A stretch of 64,000 nucleotides of DNA, from NCBI GenBank assembly GCA_017893485.1, contig CM030367.1, forward strand, positions 88,548,910-88,612,909, given 5' to 3'. The first letter of the stretch is position 1, and the number at the start of each line of letters is the position of its first letter. The translations under genes were made by a program, and so were the position numbers. Of the stretch, positions 23,851 through 37,100 are shown in pieces. The stretch comes from Hemerocallis citrina (lineage: Eukaryota > Streptophyta > Magnoliopsida > Asparagales > Asphodelaceae). The notes beneath the pieces were generated by a model. That model was not told the origin of the DNA. It saw nothing but the letters and a program-made list of their open reading frames with translations, and did no database searches.

Positions 23851-24830
23851 AGGATCACACCTTATCAGATGGGAAAAAGCTTACATGCATAAAGCGTATG
23901 GGGGACTTGGTATCATCGATCTTAAGATATGGACCTCACGTTGGTAAATGGTGGTGGAAAATCTACCTCCCAAATGATGAAGGTTGGCAAGATTCCCAAC
24001 AGTACCTCAAAGGTAAAGGCACGAGAATCCATGGCTTTCATGCAGGACCTAGAACTTTCTGGTTCTAGAAGGGAGTCAAATCACACGATTCATTCAGTAG
24101 TTGCACCTCTTCCTTCTTGGAATGGAAACTCAACTAGATTCTGGTGTGACAAGTGGTGCGGGGGACAACCCCTGAAGTCACTCTTCCCTGACCTTTTCCA
24201 GCATTGCTCGTATTCTAACATGTTCGTAGCCAAACCACAAAAAAGAGGTAACCGGAACCCCATGCCCTGCTCCAAACACTCGGCACAGTTGAAGGGGGAG
24301 ATTATAGGAACTACGACAGTACATTGCGAATGCCAGGGCCCGATGTACGTCAGGCCCAGATAGTCTCTTGCAGGAACTAGAAAAATGGACATTTCTCAGT
24401 CTGGTCCCTTTATTCAAGGTTACACTTTTGGGGATGTAGGCCCCCCTGATCCTTGGTAGTTTGGAAAGTCAAAGCCCCAATACAAGTTCGTACATTCTTG
24501 TGGTTAGTGCTTAATGACGCGGTCCTCACTTGGGAGAACTTGGCCAAGAGGCAACCAATAGTGGACACCTCATGTGGCTTTTGCAACGCCCCAGTAGAAA
24601 CAATTAATCACCTATTCCTTGAGTGCCCTAGAAGTAAGGCTGTGTGCGACGAAGTTCTCCGAGCCCTAGGAGTGCACACTTTCCCAACATCTTTCAACGA
24701 CCCATGGATGACACATTGGCGAGAGATTGACACACTATGATGGAAGCATGCCTGCAGTAGCCACAATGACCAAGACACTTTGGTTAGACAGAAATAATTT
24801 TTATTTTCCGAACTTTTTTAATAATTCCAC
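23851..24830 (+). pseudogene. LINE ORF2, 3' part with zinc-binding domain
   Basis: Continuation of the LINE split at 13128. GGLGIIDLKIW near 23897 is the usual post-RT region. Open segment 24453-24740 contains the reverse-transcriptase-type zinc-binding domain (FLWLVLNDAVLTWENL, then CGFC and HLFLEC supplying the Cys/His ligands). TLWLDRNNFYF follows near 24777 in another frame. No poly-A tail is recognisable. The remnant stops within about 250 bp of the FIS1 start codon. Confidence 0.88.
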
Positions 24831-24859
24831 CCATGGTAAATGCACACAAATCATGCATT

Positions 24860-25059
24860 TAATTTCTTTTGGGGGCAGACACAGCAGCCGCAGGAGCCAG
24901 AGAACATATTTTGGAGTATTTCCCTCAGTAGACATGGAAATTGAGATAATCCGTTCCTTGGTTCCTATTTGGTAAGTCTCCTCCTTCCTCAAACCCCCTT
25001 TATAAATAAAATCCCTAATTAAATCAGCACAAATCACCAAAAAATCAAAGAAACATAGG
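24860..25059 (+). promoter_or_regulatory. FIS1: FIS1 promoter and 5' UTR region
   Basis: A TATA box TATAAATA at 25001-25008 lies 52 bp before the FIS1 ATG, so the 5' UTR would be about 20-35 nt and A-rich. A LINE remnant ends immediately upstream, leaving only about 200 bp of non-transposon upstream sequence. Confidence 0.6.
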
Positions 25060-25152
25060 ATGGAAGCTAAGATCAACCAGTTCTTCGATTCGGTAGGATC
25101 CTTCTTCTCCGGCGGCGATAACATCCCTTTTTGCGATCGCGACATCATCGCT
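25060..25152 (+). CDS. FIS1: FIS1 exon 1
   Basis: Codons 1-31, ending on a codon boundary before donor GTAAGTACT. Encodes the N-terminal arm MEAKINQFFDSVGSFF through DRDIIA. Confidence 0.93.
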
Positions 25153-28100
25153 GTAAGTACTCAAAACCCTAGATTCTTCTGAATTAGGGAAATCTGTAAG
25201 ATTATTTTCTTGATGTCTACTTTGTCTTTCTGTGCAGAATTTATTTTTGTTATATCTTGCTTCTGTTAATGGATTTATAGTTTGGTGAATTAAGCTAATT
25301 AATAGTAGTTAATTGATGACTGTTCAATCTTCGTCATCATTTTGAGTAGAGCAATGTAACATTTACTTTCAGTATCAACACAGTATGTTCATCATTAGCA
25401 CATGCTTACTGATATGGGTTAGATGACGTGGCCCCTCCTGGCCATCAGATCTCCTCAATTCCCGCTCTTCCCTGATCATCATGTCAATAGAAGTCCAACG
25501 GGCCCTGCCGCCTCAGGCCCACAGGCAAACGGGTCCGACCCGGCCCGCTAAGGTCCCAGACCCGTTTGCCTCTGCCTATAAATACCAGACCTCCTTCTCA
25601 CTTCACAAGGTAATCAATATATCCCCACCTGAACCCTAGCAGCCCAGTTTTTTCAGTGACTGACTAGATCGTCAGAGGGCCTGTCGCCGGGAATTCTCCT
25701 GGTGTTTGTAGGCAATGTGCAGGTACAGAAGACCGAGCCGAGCTACTGGATCCGAGCCGAGCACCGGGCCTCTACCTCTCTGCTCCTACTTTCGAGCCGA
25801 GCACCCGGCCTCTACATCTCTGCTCCTATCCTCGAGCCGTTCCTACTCCCCGGGGTCGGTCCGCCGCCAGTACTACAGTTTTTATTTCACAAATTATAAG
25901 AATTCACACCTGCCGAGCTGAGCACCTGGATCCGAGCCGAGCACCGGGCCTCTACCTCTCTGCTCCTACTTTCGAGCCGAGCACCCGACCTCTACCTCTC
26001 TGCTCCTATCCTCGAGCCGGTCCTACTCCCCGGGGTTGGTCCACCACCAGTACTACAATTTTTATTTCACAAATTATAAGAACTTACACCTGCTGCCCCC
26101 ACACCCCAAAAATAAACAACATCAGATTAGCCCCGTCTGTGGGAACTTCTCTTAGCACTGTCGCCAGACCGAGCCCGGTCAGGAACGTCACCTCGATTCC
26201 GAGCTCTCCCATGGCTCCCAAAGGTAGAAGGGCCGTCACCTTGGCAAGACATCAAAACCCTCCACATCACAGCCGCGCAGATGCCCAGGGTTCCCACCAA
26301 CTTCGGATAAACGGCACGGCCAAACCTTCGAATGCGACTGATCTATGCCGCGTCATCTCAGATCGGCAGGCCAGCCGGACTAGGAAAGAGGCCGCTTCCA
26401 ACTCGGTCTCGAACCATCACTGACGGTCGTCCCAGGCGCGCGATCCAGAACACAGCCTCCGCCCCATGGACCTCCGCCCCCGCAGGACCCTGTGGGGCAA
26501 GCCCCCGTCACAAGGGTCGAATTCTAAAATTTCCTAGACGAGATCCTCCAAGCCATTCGAGGTGGCCAGACCACCGAAGTCCGCAACAGTTCCGACCCAC
26601 GGTCAGGAACAGGAGGTGGCGAATCCGCGGATCGGCCCACCCCCAGGAATAGGCAGACGCCGTCCTTCGTTGTTTAGAGGAGATGGAGAACCGCCTCGCC
26701 TATCTCGGCGAGGGCAGATCGGTACCGGGTCACGGTCATCGGCAGACTGGACCCCCTTTCTCCACCAAAATCCTAGAAGTCGAGATCCCTTGGAACTTCA
26801 GGTCTCCTCAATTCGAGACCTACAATGGCGAGGGTGATCCCACTGATCACATGGAGGGGTTTAAGACCCTCATGATGATTCACAGTGCTGCAGATCCCCT
26901 CCTTTGCCGCGCCTTCCCTGCTACCCTTCGTAGTCCGGCTCGGGAATGGTTCTCCAGACTTACCCCCAGCTTGGTCTTCTCTTTCGAACAACTAGAGGCG
27001 GGCTTTCTAGCCCACTTCGTGACCAGCAGGAAGGTCGAGAAGACGAGCTCTTCCAATCTGGACCTCAAACAAAAGGATGGGGAATCCCTCCGTGAGTTCG
27101 TTCGGAGATTCACCACCGAGACAAGGTCAGTCTCCTCTTTCGACCGCAGGGGTCGCCTCCGCAGCCTTCCGACACAACGTCCGCCATGGTCAGCTCAAGG
27201 CTTCCTTAACCAAGAAGTCACCCGTGGATTTCCCCGACCTACTCAACAGAGTCGAGAAGTATATTCGGGCCGAGGAGGCCCTCAATCCCGAGGGCGCCAA
27301 AAAAGCCACTGCTAAGGGGAAGCGTAAGGTCGATGATGCTGAGCCCTTCAAGAAACCTGCAAAAGAAATGGCTGGTCTGAAGAGGGTCCCCCCTGTCCCC
27401 GATTTGAGATATATGTGCCCCTGACGCAGAACATCTCGACAATTTTAATGGAGATCAAGGATAAAGGGATCGTCCGATTCCCTCCCCGACCGAGCACAAC
27501 GGCAAGAAGTGAGACCAAAGGTTCTACTGCTGCTTCTACCTAGACACCGGGCATGATACAGATCATTGCTGAGCCCTTAAAGACAAGATCGAAGCCTTCA
27601 TTCAACGACACCCCCGGGCAATCCCGAAGACCGGAGAGAGCCGAGAAGCCCGAGGCTCTCGCCTCTTCCACGGACGACCAGCCGGCAGCCTGAGCGCGAC
27701 CTCGAACCTGAGGAAATAGGGGGACCGTCTATCCCGCACTGCGACCACGGCGAACCCATGGGAGGGGAATCCAATACCTCTCGCAAAGCTTTCGTTCGAG
27801 ATGTCAACTCTGTTTGGGACCATTCCTCCCATCGGGTTCAGCAGCGGGCGGTCTCCTTCTCTGGGGAAGACCTCGAAGGCGTCTGACTTCCGCACTGCGA
27901 CGCCCTCGTCTTCAGCCTTGTTATGGCCAACTTTGAGGCTCGCCATATTTTTGTGGACAACGGCAGCTCGGTTAATATCCTGTTCTTGGTAGCATTTGAG
28001 AACCTCAAACTCCCTCGAGAAAAGCTAAAACTGGCCGGTTACACCCTCCACGGGTTTTCTGGCATGTCCGTACAAATTGAGGGGATTGTGATACTAGATG

Positions 28101-31100
28101 TAACTGCAGGCACGACCTCCATCTTCCGAACCGAGTCGATGAATTTCATGGTGGTCAACGTCAAGGTAGCATACAACGCCATCCTTGGCCGATCCGGGCT
28201 CTGTTCGTTCCAGGCCGTTCTCTCGGCCTACCATCTGCAACTGAAGTTCCCCACCGACCTCGGGGTCGGGGTTGTTCGAGGCAACCAGGAGTCGGCATGT
28301 TCGTGCTACATGACCGCGGTTGGGGGCGGGGTTGTTCGAGGCAACCAGGAGTCGGCACGTTCGTGCTACATGATCGCGGTCGGGGGCGGGGTATTTCCCC
28401 TCGACGTAGTGGAGCTCCCTCCCGAGAGAGACCATCCGGAGTCAGAATCGGTGGATGAGCTGGAGGATGTCTCGTTCGAGCTGGATGACAAATCCAAACA
28501 TTTTCGTGTGAGCCGCACCCTGTCCCCAGACTTGAAGCTGGGCCTGATTGATTGCATCCGCTGCAACATCGACCTATTCGCTTGGACCCCGGCCAACATG
28601 CTCCGGATTTCAGAAGATCCATCAACTGAGCGTCGCCCTGGGCTCCAAGCCTATTCATCAGAAGCGGTGCAAGTTCGTCCCGGAGAGGCAACAAGCCCTA
28701 AAGATTGAGGTGGACAAACTGTTGTCCGCTCGATTCATTCAGGAGGTCCGCTATCCCGAGTGGCTGACTAACGTCGTTATGGTGAAGAAGGCCAGCGGAA
28801 GCTGGAGGATCTGCATAGACTTCACAGATCTCAACAAGGCATGCCCAAAAGATCATTTTCCTCTCCCAAGCATCGACGCCCCAATCGACGCGACATCGGG
28901 TTACGAGCTGCTGACATTCATGGATGCCTTTTTAGGCTATAACCAAATCCGCATGTTTCCTCCCGACATCGCCAAGACGTCTTTTGTAACTGACCAAGGT
29001 CTGTATTGTTATCGGGTTATGCCCTTCGGGCTCAAGAACGCCGTCAGTGCCGTTCTCGTTCGAGAAGATGACGACATCCAGAAGCCTCTATATTACGTGA
29101 GCAAAGTCTTGCTTTCGGCAGAGACCAGGTATGCTAAAATGGAGAAGGTGGCCTACCACTTGTGATGGCCGCGCGAAAGCTTTGCCCTTATTTCCAAGCC
29201 CACTCTATTCAGGTCCTCACAGACCAGTCTCTTAAAGCCGTCATTCACAAGCCCGAAACTTCCGGCCGCTTGGTCAAATGGTCGATCGAGCTGAGTCAGT
29301 ACGACATCAGCTACCAGCCCAGGACAACCATCAAGAGGCAGACCCTCGCCGAATTCATCACGGAATGCACTATTTCCGAGCCAACTGTCATCCAGGAGAC
29401 CGACCCGATGTGGGAGGTTTATGTTGACGGCTCGTCTTGCGAGGGAGGAAGCGGAGCGGGCGTCATTTTGAAGGGTCCCAATAATTTCATCCTTCAGTAT
29501 TCTCTCCATCTGAATTTCTCAGCCTCGAACAATGAAGCGGAGTATGAAGCTATGATCGTGGGGCTCACCCTAGCACACAAGGCCGGATCCAGACATATCA
29601 AGGCCTTTAGCGACTCTCAGCTCGTGGTCAACCAGATCACCGGGGAGTACGAAGCTCGCGACGCTCGAATGGTGCAGTACTTGGCGGTAGTCCATCATCT
29701 CTTGGCATCTTTCGAATACCACTCGGTAGAACGGATCCCCATGGAACAGAACGCCCAGGCAGATTCATTATCGAAGCTCGCCTCGTCATCCTTCGAGGGG
29801 CTCGACCGTACCGTTCTGATCGAAGTCCTCCTGAAGCCCAGCATCGAACTCCCCGAAGCCTCCTGCCTCAGCACTGATCTCCAACCAGACAACTGGACGG
29901 CGCTCATTCGAAAATTCCTTTCGGAAGGCGAGCTCCCTCCAGACCGGACCGAAGCAAGAAGGATCAGGGTCCGCTCTGAAAGATTCACCACGATCGACGG
30001 AACCCTCTTCAAGCGCTCATATACGGTAGTTGACGATAGGCCCTACCTCCGTTGCCTAGCCCCTGACGTGGCAAAGTACGCTCTGAAGGAACTGCACGAG
30101 GGGATCGGCAGATGTCACATGGGGAGCAGGTCGCTCGTCCGAAAGGCCCTAAATCATGGGTACTATTGGCCTACCATGCTGCAAGACTCCCAAGATCTCG
30201 TCAAGAGATGCGGCCCATACCAAAGATTCTCGTCGATGAAGAGGCTCCCCAGGCCAACCTCTGTTCCCTGTCCAGTCCGACCCCCTTTGTTATGTGGGGG
30301 ATGGACCTAGTCGGTCCCTTCCCATAAGCAACGGGCCAAAGGAAATTTCTGGTGATGGCCATCGACTACTTCACAAAGTGGATCGAGGCAGAACCTCTGG
30401 CCACGATCACCTAGCATCAAACTCAACAATTCTTCTGGAGGAACATCATCTGCCAATTCGGGATCTCATCACCAACAACGGGACCCAGTTCGCGGGTAAA
30501 AACTTTCGAAAGTTCTGCGAAGACATCGACGTTCATTAACGCTTCTCATTGGATGCCACCCTCAATCAAACGGCCAAGCCGAGAATGTGAACCGCCAGAT
30601 CCTAGTCGGCCTCAAGAAGCGGCTGGATAATTTGTCAAAGGGGCTATGGGTCGACGAGCTGCCCAGCGTACTCTGGGCGCACCGAACAACTAAGAGGATC
30701 CCCACGGGCGAATCCCCATTCAACCTCACCTACGGTGCCGAGGCTGTTATTCCGCTAGAGATCGGCCTCCCCTCGTCCAGGATCATGGCCTTCAACAAGG
30801 AGGATAACTCTTCTGACCTCAGAGCCAATTTGGACCTCATCGACGAGGTCAGGGAAAGATCCGCCATTCGCAGAAGCATATACCAATAAAGGATCGAGAA
30901 ATTTTATAACAAGAAGGTCCGCTCGACGGACATCAAGCAAGGTGACCTCATGCTCAGAAAGCTCGCAGTATCCGACCCCAGAGGAAAGCGGAAACTATCG
31001 TCTAATTGGGAGGGCCTCTACAAGGTCTCCGAAGTGGTACGCCCAGGCACATACCGACTTGCAGACCTGGGGGCAGGATAATCAAGAGGCCCTGGAATGC

Positions 31101-34100
31101 GGAGCACCTCATTAAGTTCCTCGAAGGAGAAGGCTACACTTATGTAACCATTCCATTGTAGTCGGCGCTTACGTGTTTTTCATTTTTTGTAAATAACAAA
31201 GTGTAATTTTGATTTTTTCACACATTTTAAAAATTTTTTCTCCCTTGTTAAGGGGGCTCGACATTCGGCATTGACCTCGAGCCACGCCTTAGCTTTCTCA
31301 AGCTAACTGGGCTACGCACTCGGCAGTGCCTCCGAGCCACAACCCGACAACTCTTCCATGTTAAGGGAGCTCGACATTCGGCATTAACCTCGAGCCACGC
31401 CTTAGCTTTCTCAAGCTAACTGGGCTACGCCCTCGGCAGTGCCTCCGAGCCACAACCCGACAACTCTTCCATGTTAAGGGGGCTCGACATTCGGTATTGA
31501 CCTCGAGCCACGCCCTAGCTTTCTCAAGCTAACTGGGCTACACGCTCGGTAATGCCTCTGAGCCACAACCTGACAACTCTTCCATTTTAAGGGGGCTCGA
31601 CATTCGGCATTGATCTCGAGCCATGCCCTAGCTTTCTCAAGCTAACTGGGCTACGCGCTTGGCAGTGCCTTCGAGGCACAACCCGACAACTCTTCCATGT
31701 TAAGGGGACTCGACATTCGGCATTGATCTCGAGCCACGCCCTAACGTTCTCAAGTTAACTGGGCTACGCGTTCGGCTGTGCCTCCGAGCCACAACCCGAC
31801 AACTCTTCCATGTTAAGGGGGCTCGACATTCGGCATTGACCTCGAGTTACGCCCTAGCTTTCTCAAGCTAACAGGGATTCGCACTCGGCAGTGCCTCCGA
31901 GTCACAACCCGACAACTCTTCCATGTTAAGGGGGCTCGACATTCAACATTGACCTCGAGCAACGGCCTAGCTTTCTTAAGCTAACAGGGCTTTGCATTCG
32001 GCAGTACCACCGAGCCACAACCCGATAACTCTTTCATATTAAGGGGGCTCAACATTCGGCATTGACCTCGAGCCACGCCCCAGCTTTCTCAAACTAAATG
32101 GGCTTCGCACTCGGCAATGCCCCGAGCCACAATCCGACAACTCTCGTATGTTAAGGGGGCTCGACATTCGGCATTTACCTCGAGCCACGCCTTAGCTTTC
32201 TCATGCTAACAGGACTTCGCGCTCGGCAATGCCTCCGAGCCACAACCAGACAACTCTCACATGTTAAGGAGGCTCGACATTCGGCATTGACCTCGAGCCA
32301 CCCCCAAGCTTTCTCAAGCCTTAGGGGATCTTCAATACCCCTCGCTCTCGCAGCTCGGGTCGGACTCCGAGCGCCCAAGGAGTTTTCGTCAAAGCAAACA
32401 AGTCTTGAACCATCGGCTGGGATTTTAGCTCCCCCCTACCCAAAATTTTTATTAAGATTTAGGGTGCTCGCATTCGGCAAGCGCCCCGAGCCCCGAACTA
32501 TGGATCGACCCACTTTTCACCCGCTGGCAACAGGGGATAAACAACACTCATAGCAGTTACCCCCAATTGTCAGATGGTGGCAGGGAGCAACCGATCTGGG
32601 ACACTCGGTCAAAAGTTTCATTGGGGGCCTCGAGCCCCGCCTCCGGGACCGACCCACCTTTCATCCGCTGGCAACAGGGGATAAAACAACACTCATAGCC
32701 GTTACCCCCAATTGTCAGAAGTTGGCAAGAGTCACTGGCCACGAGAACTCACGATGAAGTGAGACGATTTCTGATGAACTTCTTATGGAGGGGTGAGGGT
32801 TATATAGCCCTCCAGAAAGGTACATTTATGATATTGGGAAGTCGAAATGTCGGAAGAAGAAACGTCCCCCATTAAGCGATATTGGAAGATGAAACGGCCC
32901 GTCTCCCGAGCAAAACTGGGATTCTCCCCCCGAGTCACAACCCTAATTAGGGCGAATTTGCATTCGACACAGGTCTCGAGTCACTCCCTCGTTTTTTGTA
33001 AGGCAGGGGGTTCGACGCCCTGTTCGAGGAACAGTCAACATCCTAGTTTTTCCAAGTAAAAAAGGATCGAACAAATCAAATCTTATTTATAAGTGCCCTC
33101 AAAGGCTACGGTACAATTAAAAGCGTTACAACATTTTCCCTCTACCTCTACCTAAGAGTCTCTCGCCAAGCCCTCCGGGCTCACAAAAGCCGTCTCGAGT
33201 CCTGCGGAATGGGTCTGCCCTCCAACAACCTCACCTCCCATCTTGGGCGTAGCCATTGTCGACGTCCCCGTAGCGAAGTTCTGCGCATCAGCGAGCCTCG
33301 CTATCTCCAGATACAGGGTTGGCGAGGAGCCCAAAACAGAAGGGTCTCCTAGCTCTGGATGGCCGAACCGAGACTGTTCGGTGCCTAGCAGGACCTTCAA
33401 CCTCTGAATCTCCAGCTCCTTTTCAACCACAATCTCGCGAAGAACGGACTCGAAGGTTAGTCGCCTGGTGGAAGCATCGGATAAGGACCAGTTCGTCTCG
33501 GCACTCCCCCAGTCCCGATCGGCTATGGCCTTCTTCAGGCGTGCAACCTCTAAGCTAAGCTCCTTGGACTTGTTCATAAAATAGCCTACCGCGGCTTCTC
33601 GATCACGAGCCTGCTTGCGATAGCAGATCAAGACACTCTCCTTGAACTTTAGCCTATCCCGAAGTCGACGGACCTCGGCAGAACTGAGGTCGGCACCCAG
33701 GACCTCGTTAATCTGACAAGAGAGAAGGAAACCACAATTCACTAAAAATCTACAAGTCATAGAAGGTCGGCCAAAAGCACTATTGTATTAATTCAAAAAT
33801 TGTTTACAAAAGGCGGTGGCCAGTCCGTGTTCGGCAATACAAAAAGAAAAAAAAGGAAGGAAAGGGGGAAGAAAGCATTTTAGCTACTGCGGAGGGGGGA
33901 TCTGCACCTCTTCGTCGACTGCCGCACCCTCCACCTCCTTCTCCAAGTTGGGGTCCCTCGGAGCCTCATCTCCCTCTTCCCCGAGGTTGGCGGATGCACC
34001 GGGGGTACCCACCCATAGTTGAGGTGGTCGATCTTCGCTTCGGGGTAAAGGAGCAAAAAGTGCTCCTTCGCCCTGTCATTCGCCTCGTCCTGGGCGCTGA

Positions 34101-37100
34101 TCACCTCTTCTGCAGTTGCCATTGTCATCTCGTCGTACTCTGCCTGCGCCTTTCCCCGGGCCGCGACCAGTTCACAAAGATGCCCGTCTTGTTGAGAAGC
34201 GTGCTCAGCTTGGAGGGCTTGCACCTTCCCCTGAGCGGTCGTCAGCTCGAGCTTGACGTTCTTCGCTTCTCGAAGGCACCGATCGGCGTTCCGCTTCTCG
34301 GCGTGGACCTCTTTCTCCAGGCACCTCCTCATCTGGTCCCCGGTCATCTACGCCTGGTCGAGAAGGGAAAGTCGGAAGATTACCCAGTACAGAAGAAATG
34401 AATAAGACAAAAAAACCAACACTTACCACCACTTGAGCATGGGCCCACTTCATATGGGCTGTCTCCGTGGTCTTGGTTGCCAGAGCGTTCCGGTCGCGCA
34501 CCGTGGCGAGCTTGGCGGCCACCTCCATGGAGATCGGGCCCTTGGCCAGCGAGTCTCCCTCCTTGACCGACCACTCCGGGGCATAAGGTCTTAAACCCCC
34601 TTCGCCAACCATCTGCCTGGCGTCGGGACGGACGGTAGGGGTCCCAGACTTCAGGACCTCAGTAACCTTTCGGCTACTCGTGCTCGGCCTCGACTCCTTC
34701 GCCTCTCGAGACGAGTGCTTTTTCTTCAACTTCTTGGCGGGCAGTTCTGAAGTGACCTTCGCCGCCTCTTGGGCCGACCCGACTACTGATGCCGCCTGCT
34801 GGGCCCTCTTCTTCTGGGCCAGCGCCAACAGGGCCTTCCTCGCCTCAAGCTTGGCAGGTTCCATCACTACAAAAGAGAAAAAAATGTTAATACGAAAGCA
34901 AAAGGTTAGACAAGAATGAAACAAAAACGTACAGGGGTCAGCTGGGCTCAGTCTGGCTTGCGCAAGGTGTATCTCGGTCACGCGGGACCAACCGATGCTG
35001 TGCCCCTCCACGATTTTGTCAACATCAGCCCACTCCGCCTCAGTCAAGTCTCTCCGCATCGGGGGTTTGATGTTCGGCTTGAAGTTCCAGGCCATAGGGA
35101 TTTCTCAAGGTACTTCGCTCCCAACGACGAAGTACTTCTCCTTCCACCCCTTTATGGAGTCCGTGACCGTGCATTACCCTCTTGTGAGGGTGGGGCGACA
35201 TGTAGAATATGCCCTCCATGCCTCCGAGCGAGCTCACCGCCATGACCGCATGGAAGTACTTCAACTTAAGGGGGACCTTCTCCTGACACTTCAAAATGAA
35301 GCAGATCAGATGCTTCCATGAATTGGGGCCGTACTGCATCGGGCTCAGCTCTCCCCACCTCAGCACCCTCTTGATGAACGGATGCAGCAGCAACCTTAGC
35401 CCCGAGACAAAAGCATCCTCGGGAAACATACAGAAGTCGGGGGCCAATTCGGTGGTGGGTCGAAGATCGGGGCTCGGAATCATCAGTTCATACTCCTTGG
35501 GGATAAAGTAACTGGCCTTTATTATGGGCAGAAAATTGTCCTTCAGCACACACTGCGTGTTGTCCATTTTTATCTGAGGCCGGCTAGTCGAAGCCACCTC
35601 CACGTGGAATTGAACAAGGCTCTCCACGTCATCAGGATACATCCTGTTGACCCTATCTTCTTGGAAAAGGGGACGTCAAATCCTGGTTTTGGTCCGAACT
35701 CGTCCGGCGAGCCCGGACTATTCGGCAAATGCCACTTACTCTTCTTACTACGAGTTCGAGGCTTCCTCGGCGGAGACGGTGTCGACAAAGGAGGGAGATG
35801 GGGGAGGGCCCCTCCTTTCCCCGCCTCCTTCCTTAGTCTCTTCTTCCTCCTTCCCGCCTCCTTCCTCAGGCTCTTCTTCCTCAACCTCGCCTCCTTTCTC
35901 ACTCTTCTTCCTAAACCTCGCCTCCTTCCTCAGACTCTTCTTCCCCAACCTCCTTGCCCGAGGACTCAACTATCTCCAGTTCGCGAATCTGTAGGGGGGA
36001 CACGTCTAGAACCGTATCCCAGGACGTGGAGTCCGACTGTCCCTCTCCCGCATTAGGTCGGTCGTCTAAGTCCGACGACGTCGAGTCCGAATCCCCGACC
36101 ACCTTCACCCCGATCGGAACGACTCGCTTCAGAGACGGACTGAGTGCGCGACATGGCAAAATAAAATACTAACCTGAATTTCGTTAAAAGGGGAGTTCGC
36201 CGTAAAAGTCATCACCGGCAGCAAGAGAGAGAAGCTCCTGGTCTTAGAAAGAAAATGCAAAGTGAAGAAATGAGGGAAGGAGGGGGGATTTATAGAGGGA
36301 AATTGACTCCTCGAATCCCGCACCAAAATCCTCACCGTCCAATCTTGATCATTAAGATCTAACAACCACTGGGATTTCAAATGCCTTGAATTCCATGCTT
36401 ATGACGTCAGCATCACATGATTTTTTTGGTTTTTACTCCCGACTTTCACAGTAGGCACGGCGGGTCGGAGCTCGCTTCAAACCGAGCCACCCCAGCACTT
36501 TTCCAACAAGCATGGGGGCTCGGCGCTCGGCAGTGACCCGAGCCACCCCCTGGCTTTTCAGGGCCTCGACGGTCGGTAGCGATTCTGAGCCATCCCAGGG
36601 CTTTTCCAACAAGTATGGAGGTTTGGCGCTCGGCAGTGACCTCGAGCCTCTTCCTAGCTTTTACAACAAGCTTGGGGCTCGACAGTCAGTTTTGATTCCG
36701 AGCCACTCCAGCGCTTTTCCAACAAGCAGGAGGGCTCGGCGCTCGGCGCTCGGCAGTGACCTCTAGCCACCCCCTGGCTTTTTCAGCAAGCTTGGGGCTC
36801 GATGGTCATTAGCAATTCCGAGCCACCCTAGCTTTTCCAACAAGCTTGGGGCTCGACGATCGGTAGCAATTCCGAGCCATCCCAGAACTTTTCCCACAAG
36901 TATGGGGGCTCGGCGATCGGCAGTGACTCCGAGCCACCCCCTAGCTTTTACAACAAGCTTGGGGCTCGACGGTCGGTAGCAATTCTGAGCCACCTCAGTT
37001 TTTCCAACAAGTATGGGGGCTCGGCGCTCGGTAGTGACCTCGAGCCACCCCTAGCTTTTATAACATGCTTGGGGCTCGATGGTCGGTAGCAATTCCGAGC

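Noticed and set aside
28161..28694. Minus-strand frame of 177 codons
   Set aside because: It overlaps the protease linker of the Tat element, has no recognisable domain and is explained by GC-rich codon structure on the + strand.
35604..36056. + strand frames of 110-150 codons
   Set aside because: They are shadows of the minus-strand antisense Tat gene, whose domain and introns are recognisable.
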